Shown here: in pieces, positions 26,067 to 37,193 of the stretch | Layout: every line of letters begins with the position of its first letter | Position numbering within the stretch: the first letter of the stretch is position 1 | NCBI GenBank assembly: GCA_964479435.1 | Contig: CAYZME010000001.1 | Location: 1 to 64,000 of the forward strand | Direction of reading: 5' to 3' | Source: JAAYKS01 sp964479435 | GTDB lineage: Bacteria > Bacillota > Clostridia > Saccharofermentanales > UBA5734 | Length of the DNA: 64,000 nt | Position numbers and translations under genes: made by a program | Notes under the pieces: generated by a model | Told to the model about the DNA's origin: nothing | What the model saw: the letters and a program-made list of their open reading frames with translations, nothing else | Database searches by the model: none

Positions 26067-27679
26067 GCCGGTCGCGCGCCGCGCGCGTCACCGCCTGGGC
26101 GGTGGGGCTCGCCGCGTTGGCCGTGGTTTTTTACGCGGTCATCGTCGTCGCGGCCGGGGCTTTGCACGCCGATCACACGGATACGTTGCTCTGGGCGGAG
26201 GCGACCTGGCGCAGCGGCCGCCTGTTCGACCCGTCGTTTTATTATGCGGCCACGTTACCCTTTGGCGGGCAATGGTTCATGTTGCCTTTTCTGCCGCTGT
26301 TCGGCTTTGGCATGGCGGCCCAGACCGCCGGGATGATTTTGTTCGCGTGCTTGTTGTGCGGCGCGATCGCCTGGCTGGCGTCGCGCGCGCTGCGTTTTTC
26401 GCCGCTGTGGACCGCGGCAGCGGTGGCGTTGACCGTGATGGCGGTGTCGGGCAGTGTCAAAATGCGGGAGCTGTATTGGGGACATATCATCTACTACAGC
26501 CTGGGCAGTCTGTTTCTCACGGTCGGTCTGGTGCTGGTCACGCGCTGGCTCGAGAGCCATCCCGCCCGCGACGGGCACCCGGCACAGCCGGCGACATGGC
26601 AGCGCCGCGCGGTCGCGGTTTGTGCCCTGGTTTGGATTTTTCTGTGCTCCCTCAACGGCTTGCAAGGGGTGATCACCTTTGGCGGCCCGCTGTTGGGCGC
26701 GCTTTTGCTGGAACGTTTTTTTCACCGCGAAGGGGGCATGGCGGCGGATCGCGACCAGATGCGCATCGTCCTCGGATGCGCGCTCGCGACCCTCGCCGGG
26801 CTGGCGGTCGGCTTGCTGCTCACCTACCGGATCCCCACCTGGTATACCGATTATTACGCTTCTTTGTCGGATCCGGACCAATGGCTGGGCCATCTGCTGC
26901 AGTTGCCGCGCGATTGGCTGACGCTTCTGGGGTACGCGCCGGCCGCGAACACCGCCGTGACCTCGTCGCTCGGATTGGCCCATCTGGCACGGCTGCCCGG
27001 GGCTTTGCTCCTGGCTGTCGCCCCCCTGCTTTTGTTTCTGCTGCGGGACAAGATACGCGAGATCGGTGTGCGCCTGTTGTTATATGCCCACCTGTCCATG
27101 AGCGGCGCTTTGTTATTCGCTTATGTTTTCGGCCAAATCGCCAACGTCAACTGGCGGTTGTCCCCCCTGGCGTTTACCGGCGCGCTCTGTACGGTTGCGC
27201 TGGCCAGGGTCTGGTGGCACGAACCCCGTTCGCGCCGGTTCGCACTGGTGGCGCTGGCCCCGTTGGTGTTGTACGCGTGTGTCGCGGCCGGCGCCATCCT
27301 GGCGACCCCGGTCCACGCCCGGCAGCAAAACCCGTATTATCGCCTCGGTCAATTCCTGGATGAAGCGCATCTGACCCGCGGGTACGCCACGTTCTGGAAC
27401 GCGTCTTCGGTCTCGATCCAGACGGACGGGCGGGTGCGGATCGCCCCAGTGTTGTTGGAGAACGGCGACATGAGGCCCTATCGCTATCAGAGCGCGTCTG
27501 CCTGGTATCAGATCCCCGACGGCGTGGACGCGTGTTTTCTCTTGCTGGACGAAAGCGAATACCAAGTATACACGCGTCTGACACCCGATCGCGCGGACGC
27601 CGCGACGCGGGTGTTGACGGCGCCCGATGGATATTTCGTGCTGGTTTTTGACGAAAATTGCGTCGATCCGTTTACCTGA
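26063..27679 (+). CDS. Polytopic membrane protein, GT-C glycosyltransferase-like
   Basis: The 538-residue protein has about ten hydrophobic segments and a C-terminal soluble domain of ~110 residues. A first outer loop carries [18 protein letters not shown], resembling the acidic loop of GT-C enzymes that use lipid-linked sugars. I cannot assign a family with certainty. The start overlaps the flavoprotein stop (ATGA), which implies a shared pathway, perhaps glycan or lipid-linked sugar modification at the membrane (inference). It converges with the hydrolase gene, overlapping by eight bases. Confidence 0.65.
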   Translation: MSRSRAARVTAWAVGLAALAVVFYAVIVVAAGALHADHTDTLLWAEATWRSGRLFDPSFYYAATLPFGGQWFMLPFLPLFGFGMAAQTAGMILFACLLCGAIAWLASRALRFSPLWTAAAVALTVMAVSGSVKMRELYWGHIIYYSLGSLFLTVGLVLVTRWLESHPARDGHPAQPATWQRRAVAVCALVWIFLCSLNGLQGVITFGGPLLGALLLERFFHREGGMAADRDQMRIVLGCALATLAGLAVGLLLTYRIPTWYTDYYASLSDPDQWLGHLLQLPRDWLTLLGYAPAANTAVTSSLGLAHLARLPGALLLAVAPLLLFLLRDKIREIGVRLLLYAHLSMSGALLFAYVFGQIANVNWRLSPLAFTGALCTVALARVWWHEPRSRRFALVALAPLVLYACVAAGAILATPVHARQQNPYYRLGQFLDEAHLTRGYATFWNASSVSIQTDGRVRIAPVLLENGDMRPYRYQSASAWYQIPDGVDACFLLLDESEYQVYTRLTPDRADAATRVLTAPDGYFVLVFDENCVDPFT

Positions 27680-28406
27680 CGCGGGGTGGACGCCGCAGTC
27701 GGCCGATCCACCTCTGAATCGCTTTGCGCAATCGCGCGAGATCCGCGTCTTTGAACCAGGCATGGCGGGAGTCGGGTAGCGTGATGAAGGCCACCTCGCC
27801 CGCCAATTCCACGGCGAAACGCGCCGCGCTGTGCCGCGAAACGGTCTCATCGCGCCCCGATTGCATCAGCAGAACTGGGCAACGGACCGCATCCAGGTGG
27901 CGACGGACACGGCGGATCTCGGCCAGGAGCCGCCAGTACGCCTTTGGCAGGCAACGGTTTTTCCAGCCGTTCGCGACGGCCATTTCACGCGCGATCCGAT
28001 AGGCGCGAAATACCTCATCGTCCTTTTCCGCCCGCCCGCAAACCATCCGTGTCGCCATCCGTATTTGAAAAAGACTGGTGCGGAGCCGAAAGGGTGCGTT
28101 GAGGGCAATGACGCCATCGACCGGGTGACGCGTCGCCGCGTCCAGGCACAAAAGGCCGCCAAGAGAATGCCCGATCAGGATCAGACGCGACTTGTGCCCC
28201 TGGGCCGCGCGCACGGCGTGATCTACTTGTGCCCGCCAGGCCACCGGTTTCTCCCGCATGGACAGATTCAGATAATGGACAGGGCCGGGCGGCAAACCCC
28301 ATGCCCCCGTCCAGTCCGCCATCTGCGCCGCGCTGCCGCCGACGCCGTGGACACAGATAAAATAAAATCCCGGCTCCGCCGCGGGTGGGTCCACGGTATT
28401 TTTCAT
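27672..28406 (-). CDS. Alpha/beta hydrolase
   Basis: The 244-residue protein has the oxyanion segment VHGVGGS, the nucleophile elbow GHSLGG (Ser81), an acid in SGRDETVS and the catalytic His in SRHAWF near the C-terminus. It probably acts on esters such as monoglycerides; the substrate is unknown. I chose ATG 28406 because it overlaps the stop of the TspO-like gene (ATGA), implying coupling. The end overlaps the convergent membrane gene. Confidence 0.85.
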   Translation of the reverse strand: MKNTVDPPAAEPGFYFICVHGVGGSAAQMADWTGAWGLPPGPVHYLNLSMREKPVAWRAQVDHAVRAAQGHKSRLILIGHSLGGLLCLDAATRHPVDGVIALNAPFRLRTSLFQIRMATRMVCGRAEKDDEVFRAYRIAREMAVANGWKNRCLPKAYWRLLAEIRRVRRHLDAVRCPVLLMQSGRDETVSRHSAARFAVELAGEVAFITLPDSRHAWFKDADLARLRKAIQRWIGRLRRPPRVR

Positions 28407-29254
28407 GTGAAAAAATCGGCTTCGGGGGATTTCCCCGCCCGGCGGCGACTGCGATGGATGGCCAGCATCACCGCTGTGAATTGCAGGACCAGGCAAATCG
28501 TCAGGCAGACCACCAGCGAACCGTAGCGGCCGCTGAGCCCGCCGGCGCCGGTCGAAAGATGTCGCAATAGAATGCCCATATACGTCCACAGCGCGACCAT
28601 GCCGAATACGGCATCCTGGGCGGCCAGCGTGACCACCAACGTCGCCAACAGGGCCGTCACCAGTAGCACGAGCGCCCAGGTTGGTTCGGAGATCCCTCCC
28701 CAGCCGTTGCGGCTCCAGGCGGTCATGAGCATCGAAAAATGAACGATCGTGGCCAGGGACATCCAGGCGGTCATCACGCGAAACGCGGCACGGATGAATA
28801 TTTTATCCGACAGACGCATGACCGATTGGTGGCGTTCCATCACCCGATAACCCCAAATGGCGCAGCCATACATCGCCGCCGCGAGCCCCGTCGCCCCGGC
28901 CAGATGCCGATGGTGCCAGGTGACCAACCAGAGTACATTGCATACGGCAAACAGCATAAAAGGCGCGGTGGCGTGACGCGCGAGATCTTTTTGCACCCGG
29001 CAGGTGGTTCCGAACACATCAAACGGGGCCAGGACAAACAGCCCTTGCAGAAAAAGGATCACCGCCCACATCCAAAAGGTCAGATCGGCGGGCAGGATGA
29101 GACTTGGATACATGGGGGCGATCGCGCCGGTTGTGACACCGCCCAACGGCAGAAAATGGGCCAGTACATGAGCCGCCAGCAGCACCAGGTAGGTGATCAG
29201 GGCTGCCACATGCGGCCATCTGCTTGGAACGGGATCCCCGCTCGTTTTTCTCAC
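28403..29254 (-). CDS. TspO/MBR-like tryptophan-rich membrane protein
   Basis: A 283-residue protein with about eight membrane segments. The N-terminal block HFLPLGGVTTGAIAPMYPSLILPADLTFWMWAV matches, in pieces, the start of Bacillota tryptophan-rich TspO-related proteins (LPLGG, YPxLxxPA, TFxxW). These are longer than classical five-helix TspO; function is unclear, with ligands such as porphyrins suggested for relatives. GTG 29254 follows GGGGAGGACGC. The hydrolase gene is coupled to it. Confidence 0.75.
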   Translation of the reverse strand: MRKTSGDPVPSRWPHVAALITYLVLLAAHVLAHFLPLGGVTTGAIAPMYPSLILPADLTFWMWAVILFLQGLFVLAPFDVFGTTCRVQKDLARHATAPFMLFAVCNVLWLVTWHHRHLAGATGLAAAMYGCAIWGYRVMERHQSVMRLSDKIFIRAAFRVMTAWMSLATIVHFSMLMTAWSRNGWGGISEPTWALVLLVTALLATLVVTLAAQDAVFGMVALWTYMGILLRHLSTGAGGLSGRYGSLVVCLTICLVLQFTAVMLAIHRSRRRAGKSPEADFFT

Positions 29255-29387
29255 GCGTCCTCCCCCCTTGTCGGAGACAGTATAGCTTTTTTGACCGGAG
29301 ACCGAAAGCCGCGGAGCAAAAAGACGCGCGCACACGCGCGGCCAATCCGGTCGGGGCGACCGGGGTGGTCGGGGCCACGCTTCCGGG

Positions 29388-30425
29388 TCAGGTGTCATCC
29401 ACATCCCGCACCGCGCCCAGGTACGCGCCATAGCCGGCCGCTGCCATTTCCTCATAGGGGACAAAGCGCAGCGCGGCACTGTTGATGCAGTACCGCAGGC
29501 CGCCGGCCGCCGCCGGCCCGTCGGTGAACACGTGGCCCAGGTGGGAATCCCCGCCGGCGCTCCTCACCTCCGTGCGGATCATGCCGTGCGAGCGGTCCGC
29601 GCGCTCACCCACGCGCCCGGCCTCGATGGGGCGGGTAAAGCTGGGCCAGCCACAGCCGGCGTCGTATTTGTCCCGCGAGCTGAACAGCGGTTCGCCGCTG
29701 ACCACATCCACATAAATCCCCGGAGCATCCCAGTCGTTATAGACTCCGGTAAACGGCCTTTCCGTCCCTCCGGTTTGCGTCACGCGGTATTGTTCATCTG
29801 TCAGCATCGCGCGAATTTCCCGGTCGTCCGGGCGTGTCCACGGATTCTCCTTTTGCGGGGAGCTCACAGACTGGGCGTCGGCGGCGGGCAACGTGTCAAA
29901 GGAGATGTGGCAATAGCCGTGCGGGTTTTTTTCCAGATACTTCTGGTGATACGTTTCGGCCGGGTCATAGCGCTGCAGAAGCTCCACTTCCGTGACAATC
30001 GGGCGGGTGTGTTTTGGAGCGGCGCGGCGCACCGCGGCGTCGATGACCGCCAGGTCGCCCGGATCCCGGTAGTAGATCCCCGTGCGGTACTGGGCCCCGC
30101 GGTCGTTTCCTTGCCGGTCGCGCGATGTCGGGTCGATGATGCCGAAAAACTGGTCGAGCAGAGCCGCCAGCGACAGGCGGCGCGGATCGTAGCGGACATG
30201 AACGGTTTCCGCGTGTCCGGTCTGGCGGAAACAGACATCCTCATAGGTCGGGCGCTCGGTCTTTCCATTCGCATAGCCGACGGTGGTTGCCGCTACACCG
30301 GGGATCCGGGCCAGATAGGCCTCGACCCCCCAGAAGCAGCCGCCTGCCAGCCAAATCTCACGCAGAGGTACGTCGGCATACGATATGTGTGTGTTGGGAT
30401 TGGGTGGCAATCGGGAATCAGACAT
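29388..30425 (-). CDS. msrAB: Bifunctional methionine sulfoxide reductase MsrA-MsrB
   Basis: The 345-residue fusion repairs both stereoisomers of methionine sulfoxide. The MsrA half has the catalytic GGCFWG (C30), [16 protein letters not shown] and [14 protein letters not shown]. The MsrB half has [21 protein letters not shown] (read in parts), DSHLGHVF and the catalytic [11 protein letters not shown]. The zinc-binding CxxC pairs of some MsrB proteins are absent. There is no signal peptide, so it is cytoplasmic. ATG 30425 follows AGGAGGT. It lies 28 bases after the LacI-like sensor gene and is probably in one transcript with it. Confidence 0.95.
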   Translation of the reverse strand: MSDSRLPPNPNTHISYADVPLREIWLAGGCFWGVEAYLARIPGVAATTVGYANGKTERPTYEDVCFRQTGHAETVHVRYDPRRLSLAALLDQFFGIIDPTSRDRQGNDRGAQYRTGIYYRDPGDLAVIDAAVRRAAPKHTRPIVTEVELLQRYDPAETYHQKYLEKNPHGYCHISFDTLPAADAQSVSSPQKENPWTRPDDREIRAMLTDEQYRVTQTGGTERPFTGVYNDWDAPGIYVDVVSGEPLFSSRDKYDAGCGWPSFTRPIEAGRVGERADRSHGMIRTEVRSAGGDSHLGHVFTDGPAAAGGLRYCINSAALRFVPYEEMAAAGYGAYLGAVRDVDDT

Positions 30426-30453
30426 GGGAACACCTCCTGTGCGAAACGCGTGA

Positions 30454-31869
30454 TCAGGCAGAGGGATCCGGCGCATGCGCGTCCGCAGGCGCGTCCATTT
30501 GGGCGCGCAATTGCGCCAATTCCCTTTCGATCTCTTTTTGCCGGTCCATCATCAGCGCGAACATCAACGAATCGGCAATTTGACCCCGTAAATCCTCAAA
30601 ATAGTACGTCTCGTCGTCCTGGGCTTCAAAAATCACATAGCCGAATTGTTCGTCATGAAAGAACAAGGGCTTGATGACATCTGTCACGCGGTCCGCATCC
30701 TTCGCATACCCATCGGGTAACAGTTGTGCGGTCGCGAACACCGGCGGGTCCGACAAAGTGTGGCGTGAACCTCCGGTATAGGCGAATAACAACTCGGATA
30801 GGTCCGGCACCTGCCACGCGGCCGGATCACCCATCGGCCGCCCGTAGCGCACGACAAAACAGGAACGGATGCCGAGTTGCGGCAGCATGCGCTCGAGTTC
30901 AGCGAACAAATCGTCCAACGTATACGTCTGCATCGATTGATGAATCGAGGAGGGACTGACCGGCCGGAGATACATCTCATCCGACAAATCCGGGCTGCCC
31001 AGATAACGGCAGCCGCACGACTCCCGCACGATCAGCTCGGTGGGAAATACGATCTGCTCGTCGGGGAGCGGCCGTTGCATTTTTGTCAGCAGGATGCGGA
31101 TGGCCCGCTCGACCATCCGCCCGATGGGCTGGGCAATGGTCGTCAACGCGGGGCGGTGGGCACGGCTGGCGCGAGAATCATCAAAACCGGTGATCATCGC
31201 AGTCGGCGGTTGAATCCCTTTGCGCCGCAGGGCCCGAACAAAATGATAGGCTCCCAGGGCTGTATCGTCGTTGGCGCAGACGATGCAATCACACGCCACG
31301 CGGGACTCGTACAAAGCCTGGTACGCCTCATATCCGTCGATGCTGGCAAAATTCCCCGCAAAGACCAGCGATGGGTCGACCGGTATGCGGTGGGCGGCCA
31401 TTTGCATCTCAAACAAGCGGAACCGTTCCCGGGCCTCGACGTTGCCTTCCGGCCCTTTGAAAAACGCGATCCGGCGGTAACCGTGCGTGCGAATCAGGTG
31501 CTCCATCAACCGCCGCATGCCCGGCGCCGCGTCCAGAACCACACTGGTACGCTCCGGGAATGCCAAGCCGATCGAAACCAACGGCGCGTGCGCCGTAAAG
31601 CGCGCGCAAAAAGCATGGTATTCCGCGGGAGAGGCGTAGCTGCCGATGGCCGAGCCCATCACCAGCCAGCCATCGGGTCGGAAACGTTCCGCCAGCGCGT
31701 AGATCGCGTTATGACGCCGGTCGTTGCCGCGCGCCAACAGACGCCTGCCCTCAAAAACCAGCAGGTTGACATCCGCGTCCGCCGCCGCTTGGCGCAATGT
31801 CAGCCATACATTGCGGCCGTAGCTGCCCTCAATATTTTCGATGATGCAGCCGATACGCTTCTTTTCCAT
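30454..31869 (-). CDS. LacI/PBP1-like sugar sensor without DNA-binding domain, plus C-terminal GAF-like region
   Basis: The 471-residue protein starts directly in a periplasmic-binding-like domain ([20 protein letters not shown]) and continues through [38 protein letters not shown] and [15 protein letters not shown], the LacI-type effector fold, to about residue 300. No helix-turn-helix precedes it. The remaining ~170 residues look like a GAF/PAS-like sensor ending in a short coiled coil ([16 protein letters not shown]), with no kinase, GGDEF or HTH output. ATG 31869 is used; AGGAGT lies 11 bases upstream. It may need a partner for output, or be a truncated signalling protein. Confidence 0.7.
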   Translation of the reverse strand: MEKKRIGCIIENIEGSYGRNVWLTLRQAAADADVNLLVFEGRRLLARGNDRRHNAIYALAERFRPDGWLVMGSAIGSYASPAEYHAFCARFTAHAPLVSIGLAFPERTSVVLDAAPGMRRLMEHLIRTHGYRRIAFFKGPEGNVEARERFRLFEMQMAAHRIPVDPSLVFAGNFASIDGYEAYQALYESRVACDCIVCANDDTALGAYHFVRALRRKGIQPPTAMITGFDDSRASRAHRPALTTIAQPIGRMVERAIRILLTKMQRPLPDEQIVFPTELIVRESCGCRYLGSPDLSDEMYLRPVSPSSIHQSMQTYTLDDLFAELERMLPQLGIRSCFVVRYGRPMGDPAAWQVPDLSELLFAYTGGSRHTLSDPPVFATAQLLPDGYAKDADRVTDVIKPLFFHDEQFGYVIFEAQDDETYYFEDLRGQIADSLMFALMMDRQKEIERELAQLRAQMDAPADAHAPDPSA

Positions 31870-31882
31870 GGCTCGATAGACT

Positions 31883-31985
31883 CCTGGCGAATCCATTCGC
31901 CGGCGAACGGGTCGCTGGCGAATCCAATCGCCGACGAAGCCGCTCGTTATCTGTATTATACCCGCACGGCTAAACCCGCACGGCT
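31883..31985 (-). promoter_or_regulatory. Twin palindromic repeats, -10 and tandem repeats upstream of the sensor gene
   Basis: Two direct copies of a ~26-bp unit (31883-31909 and 31914-31940, 31 bases apart) each carry a palindrome; the first is GGCGAAT-CC-ATTCGCC exactly, the second has one mismatch. A TATAAT -10 lies at 31955-31960 on the reverse strand, just upstream of the repeats. Two copies of CCCGCACGGCT (31961-31971, 31975-31985) lie at the -35 region. The three-turn spacing suggests cooperative binding of a dimeric regulator. Confidence 0.6.
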
Positions 31986-32969
31986 CTACCGGCTCCCGCT
32001 TTCGGCCACTGCCCGTTCCAGCAGGGCGCGCATATAGCCGATCGCGTACGCGGTGCCTGTGCCGGTATTGTACGCCTGAGGAAAAGCGGGTGTATGATCC
32101 AGCGTTACGGTTCCGTCGTAGCCGGACGCGAGCAGGACGCGCATGATTTGATACATGTCCATATAGCCATTGTCGAGAAAGGTTTCCGCAAAACGCGGCA
32201 TCGGCGCGCTGACGTTGCGAAAGTGTATGATCCGGACCCGCCCCGCCTGGATAAATGTCCGCAGGTCATCGAGCACCGATCCGAATCCCGCTCCGCCTTG
32301 CAACCAGCATCCCGTGCAAAACTCCATACCCAGCGACGGATGTTCGCCGGCGACGGCGAACGCCCGGCGAAAGTCCTCGGCCCGGTATATCAGGCTGGGA
32401 ATGCCCCCGTATGCCGGCGCGGGCGGATCGTTGGGATGCAAAGCCAGGCGAACACCGGCGCGCTCGGCTTCCGGCAGAATGCGGGAGATAAACCATGAAT
32501 AGTTATCCCATATCTCTTCCCGTGTGAACGCGCGGCCATGCGTATAGGGACGCGCCGCGACTTCGTCCATATCGACATACCGCGCGATGGCGCCGCGCGC
32601 TTCGGGCCGCGGTTGGACATCGGTACTCCAAACACGGGTCGGCTCCCAGGTAAAGGTCGTCAAGTGGATCCCCGCTTCTCCCAACGCGTACAGAAAGGAG
32701 CGGTAGTTCGCAAACGCCTGCTCGCGACCGGCGAGAGCGAGGTGGATCTGATCGTTTTTGGCCATGCCGAAATGTCCCGCGTTGTAGAGGATCAAACCCG
32801 CGTCCTCTACTCTCTCCCGCAAGGATCGCAGGGCCGCTCGTGTGGTCTGCTCATCACGTACCCAGGTGTACACATGTGCCACGCCCAGCTGGCGTACAAA
32901 ATCTAATTCCTGCCTCTCGGCCAGGGGATCGATTTGAATGGAGAAATGAAACAACGGTTTTTGCGCCAT
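31986..32969 (-). CDS. Mannonate dehydratase-like protein
   Basis: The 327-residue TIM barrel resembles UxuA, which dehydrates D-mannonate to 2-keto-3-deoxygluconate in hexuronate breakdown. Matching segments are LALHPNDPPAPAYGGIPSL, MEFCTGCWLQGG (Cys ligand), IIHFRNVSAP (His ligand), the DNGYMDMYQIM helix and TLDHTPAFPQ (Asp). It is shorter than the usual ~350-390 residues. ATG 32969 follows GGAGAGGGG. The sensor gene follows it, so control by a uronate-type sugar is plausible. No other uronate genes are in the window. Confidence 0.85.
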   Translation of the reverse strand: MAQKPLFHFSIQIDPLAERQELDFVRQLGVAHVYTWVRDEQTTRAALRSLRERVEDAGLILYNAGHFGMAKNDQIHLALAGREQAFANYRSFLYALGEAGIHLTTFTWEPTRVWSTDVQPRPEARGAIARYVDMDEVAARPYTHGRAFTREEIWDNYSWFISRILPEAERAGVRLALHPNDPPAPAYGGIPSLIYRAEDFRRAFAVAGEHPSLGMEFCTGCWLQGGAGFGSVLDDLRTFIQAGRVRIIHFRNVSAPMPRFAETFLDNGYMDMYQIMRVLLASGYDGTVTLDHTPAFPQAYNTGTGTAYAIGYMRALLERAVAESGSR

Positions 32970-32989
32970 GGTCTGATCCACCCCTCTCC

Positions 32990-33025
32990 GGTTGGGTTGC
33001 TTGCCCAACCTGTTATTCCGTTATA
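32990..33025 (-). promoter_or_regulatory. Leader dyad and -10 upstream of the mannonate dehydratase gene
   Basis: Reverse strand: TATAAC at 33020-33025 could be a -10. A 7-bp perfect inverted repeat GGTTGGG-N7-CCCAACC (32990-33010) follows, ending 20 bases before the ATG. It fits an operator or a leader hairpin. Confidence 0.45.
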
Positions 33026-33043
33026 CCATGAAGCTGTAAGGAG

Positions 33044-34198
33044 ATGATCGAATTGGATTTATACACCCGCGATGATCTCAAAAGCCTGATGGAATTCCGC
33101 GGTTTTCCCGCCTTGTCTTTTTACCTGCCCGCGCAACGCGATGGCACCGAGTCGCGGCAGTCCTCCACACGTCTGAAAAATCTGGCGCGCAAAGCGGAGG
33201 GCCTGTTGCGTGAACGCGGGGTCAAGCCGGGCGAGATCCGCGCGCTGTTGAACCCGGTTTATCATTGGATTGACAATATTTTGCTCCTCGCGCCCAAGGA
33301 GAACGGCCTGGCGCTGTTTTTGCAGCCGGACCATTTGCGGGTCCTGCAACTGCCCTTCTCTGTGGAAGAAAGTGTGACGCTCTCCGACCGTTGGCGTGTC
33401 CGCCCCCTGATCCCCCTGGTCACCGGCGATGGCAACTACCATCTATTGGCTTTGAGCCTCGCCGGATCCCGCCTGTTTGATTGTACGCGGCTCAAGATGG
33501 TCGAGCGCCCGGTCCCCGGATTGCCCGCTTCACTCAAAGAGATCGCCGCCGCGTATGAGGACGCGCGGACGCCCCGCCACCCCACGCCGGCCGGCAGGAG
33601 CGGTGGCGTCGCGAAGGGTTTTTCGCCCGTCAAAGAACTCGACAAAGCCCGGATCGAGGCGTACCTGCGCGAGGTCGACACGGCGGTCACCCGGCAGATC
33701 TCGCGCGATCGCGCGCCGCTGGTCATCGCCTGTGTCGACTACCTGTTCCCGTTGTATCGCCACCTCTCCAGGTATGGCCATTTGATGGACCGCAACGTGT
33801 CGGGCTCACCCGAAACCCTCAAACCCGACCGCTTGCGTGCGGAAGCGTGGGAGATCGTGCGCCCGCTTTTCGCGACGGCCCGTACGCGCGCGTTCGCGCA
33901 ATGGGAAGCGGTCGCCGGCAGCGGCCGTGTACTGGAGGGAATCGTGCGGACCCTGCCGGCTGCCGCGCAGGGCCGGATTGAATCGCTTTTTCTGGTCGAC
34001 GGGGTGGTCGCGCCCGGTTTTTATGATCCGGCGAGCGGCGCGGTCGAGCCGGCGGATGTCCTGGCGAACACCGATACCCCTGAGGACCTGTATGAATTGG
34101 CGGCCGCTTATGTTTTCCGCCACGGCGGCGACGTATATTTGACAGAACCGGAGGAAATGCCCGCCGGCATTGGCGTCGTCGCCATCCTCCGTTATTGA
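33044..34198 (+). CDS. baeRF-family protein (bacterial archaeo-eukaryotic release factor-like)
   Basis: The 384-residue protein matches the baeRF group: an N-terminal MEFRGFPALSFYLPAQRDGTESRQ stretch (in parts), an ENGLALFLQPD segment, a central eRF1-like half with ACVDYLFPLYRHLSRYG, and a C-terminal L7Ae-like part ending LAAAYVFRHGGDVYLTEPEEMPAG. These proteins are related to Vms1/eRF1 and are proposed to act at ribosomes; none of this subgroup has a settled function to my knowledge. ATG 33044 abuts AAGGAG, so TTG 33053, nine bases from it, may be the true start. It precedes the disulfide reductase by 35 bases, probably one operon. Confidence 0.78.
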   Translation: MIELDLYTRDDLKSLMEFRGFPALSFYLPAQRDGTESRQSSTRLKNLARKAEGLLRERGVKPGEIRALLNPVYHWIDNILLLAPKENGLALFLQPDHLRVLQLPFSVEESVTLSDRWRVRPLIPLVTGDGNYHLLALSLAGSRLFDCTRLKMVERPVPGLPASLKEIAAAYEDARTPRHPTPAGRSGGVAKGFSPVKELDKARIEAYLREVDTAVTRQISRDRAPLVIACVDYLFPLYRHLSRYGHLMDRNVSGSPETLKPDRLRAEAWEIVRPLFATARTRAFAQWEAVAGSGRVLEGIVRTLPAAAQGRIESLFLVDGVVAPGFYDPASGAVEPADVLANTDTPEDLYELAAAYVFRHGGDVYLTEPEEMPAGIGVVAILRY

Positions 34199-34233
34199 CA
34201 AGCCTATACAAACGGACGACAGGGAGGTCAAGT

Positions 34234-35754
34234 ATGAAAGAGTATGATCTGGCAGTGGTGGGTAGCGGTGTCGGGCTGTCGCTGGTGGAAGTGGCCCTGC
34301 GCCGGGGTTTGTCCTGCGCGCTCGTGGAGGAAGGCAAATTCGGCGGGACGTGCCTGACCCGCGGTTGCATTCCCTCCAAAATCCTCGTCCACCCCGCGGA
34401 TCTGATCCGCGAGACCGAACAAGCAGTCAAAGCCGGCATGGATTTCCGCCTCGCGGGGGTGGATTGGCCGCTCATTTCGCGGCGGATGTGGGCGAAAATT
34501 GACGAATCACAAGAGATTGAGCGCAGTCTGGCCGGCGTCCGCGGCTTGACGGTGTATAAAGGGACCGGCTCTTTTATTTCGCCATACACCATGCGTGTCG
34601 ACACGGCAGATGGCGCGCAGCCGGAAACATTTCGCGCGAAACGTTTCATTCTCGCGCCCGGCGCCCGTTCCAGCGTGCCGGCCATCGAAGGCCTGGCAGA
34701 CGCGGATTATCTCGTTTCAGAAACATTTTTCGGTGACAAGTTTCCGAAAAAACCCTGGAAATCGCTGTTGATCCTCGGCGGCGGCGCCATCGGCTGCGAA
34801 TTTGCCCACATTTTTTCCGCGTTGGGCACGCGGGTGACGATTGTCGAAAGCTTGCCGCGCCTGGCCAACAAAGAGGAAGAAGAAGTCAGTCTCCTGTTGG
34901 AACAACAATTTCGCGCCCATGGCATGGACGTACTGACCAATCACCGGGTCCTATCGGTCCGGGCCGGCAAAAGAGGGGGAAATGTGGTCGTTGTCCGCGA
35001 CGAACAAACCGGCGCCACACGCGAAATCACCTGCGAAAAAATCCTGGTTTCGGCCGGCGTGCGTTCCAACGCGGACCGTCTGGCGGTGGACAAAGCGGGG
35101 ATCGAGGTCGATTCCCATGGCTGGATCCGCACAGACGAGTATTTGCAGACCAATGTCCCAGGCATTTGGGCGCTGGGTGATATCAACGGCAAATACCAAT
35201 TCCGCCACAAAGCAAACTACGAGGCCGATATTCTGGCCGCAAACCTGTTCCGCGACGCCAAGGACCCCGACCGGCGGCGCGTGCAATACGACGCGGTGCC
35301 CTGGGCGATCTTTACCCACCCGCAGATCGCGCATGTCGGCTTGACCGAGGCACAGGCGCGCGCGCGGGGCGGCCGCCTGCTGGTCGGCTACAATCGCTTC
35401 TCCGAAGTGTCCAAAGGGTACGCGATGGGATACGAGCCCGGCGACGCCAACGATGGATTTGTCAAATTGATCGCCGACGAGAACTTGCGCATCCTGGGGG
35501 TTCACGTGATCGGGCCGGAGGCCGCGATTTTGATCCAGCCGTTTGTCTATCTGATGAACGCCGGTTTTTCATGCACCCTGCCGGCACCGCCGGATCGCGA
35601 CCAGGCGGCCAAGCGGCAATTGACCCAGGCCGTTTATCAATGCATCGAAGCCGGTACCATCAGCCCGATTTACGAATCGATGGTCATCCACCCCGCGCTC
35701 AGCGAAGTGGCGGCCTGGGTCATCGGCGGCCTGCAGTTTGTCGGGGACGCCTGA
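34234..35754 (+). CDS. Class I pyridine nucleotide-disulfide oxidoreductase (dihydrolipoamide dehydrogenase/mycothione-reductase-like)
   Basis: The 506-residue flavoprotein has the FAD motif VVGSGVGLSLVE, the redox-active C40-x4-C45 pair in GGTCLTRGCIPSK, a second Rossmann motif GGGAIGCEFAHIF for NAD(P)H, the GDINGKYQF FAD segment and the C-terminal VIHPALSEV with the His-Glu pair. It therefore should reduce a disulfide. No lipoyl-bearing complex genes are adjacent, so the substrate is more likely a small or protein disulfide than lipoamide. ATG 34234 follows GGGAGGT. The baeRF gene precedes it. Confidence 0.88.
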   Translation: MKEYDLAVVGSGVGLSLVEVALRRGLSCALVEEGKFGGTCLTRGCIPSKILVHPADLIRETEQAVKAGMDFRLAGVDWPLISRRMWAKIDESQEIERSLAGVRGLTVYKGTGSFISPYTMRVDTADGAQPETFRAKRFILAPGARSSVPAIEGLADADYLVSETFFGDKFPKKPWKSLLILGGGAIGCEFAHIFSALGTRVTIVESLPRLANKEEEEVSLLLEQQFRAHGMDVLTNHRVLSVRAGKRGGNVVVVRDEQTGATREITCEKILVSAGVRSNADRLAVDKAGIEVDSHGWIRTDEYLQTNVPGIWALGDINGKYQFRHKANYEADILAANLFRDAKDPDRRRVQYDAVPWAIFTHPQIAHVGLTEAQARARGGRLLVGYNRFSEVSKGYAMGYEPGDANDGFVKLIADENLRILGVHVIGPEAAILIQPFVYLMNAGFSCTLPAPPDRDQAAKRQLTQAVYQCIEAGTISPIYESMVIHPALSEVAAWVIGGLQFVGDA

Positions 35755-35792
35755 TCCGGCAGCCGCGATCGCCCCTTTATCAAACAAAACAC

Positions 35793-35826
35793 AAGCGGCG
35801 GGCTCCCACGGGGAGCGCCGCCGCTT
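35793..35826. terminator. Terminator between the disulfide reductase and enolase genes
   Basis: A long GC-rich stem with one bulge and a 3-base loop, flanked by an A-rich stretch before and TTATGTTTT after, lies between two convergent genes. Confidence 0.85.
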
Positions 35827-35855
35827 ATGTTTTACCCTTTGGTGACCTTATGAAC

Positions 35856-37193
<1,338 letters not shown>

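Noticed and set aside
26255..26983. 242-codon reverse frame opposite the GT-C-like gene
   Set aside because: Gln/Arg-rich shadow of hydrophobic codons; the forward frame has coherent membrane segments.
31883..31940. CRISPR-like repeat array
   Set aside because: Only two repeats with five-base spacing and internal palindromes; they fit operators much better.
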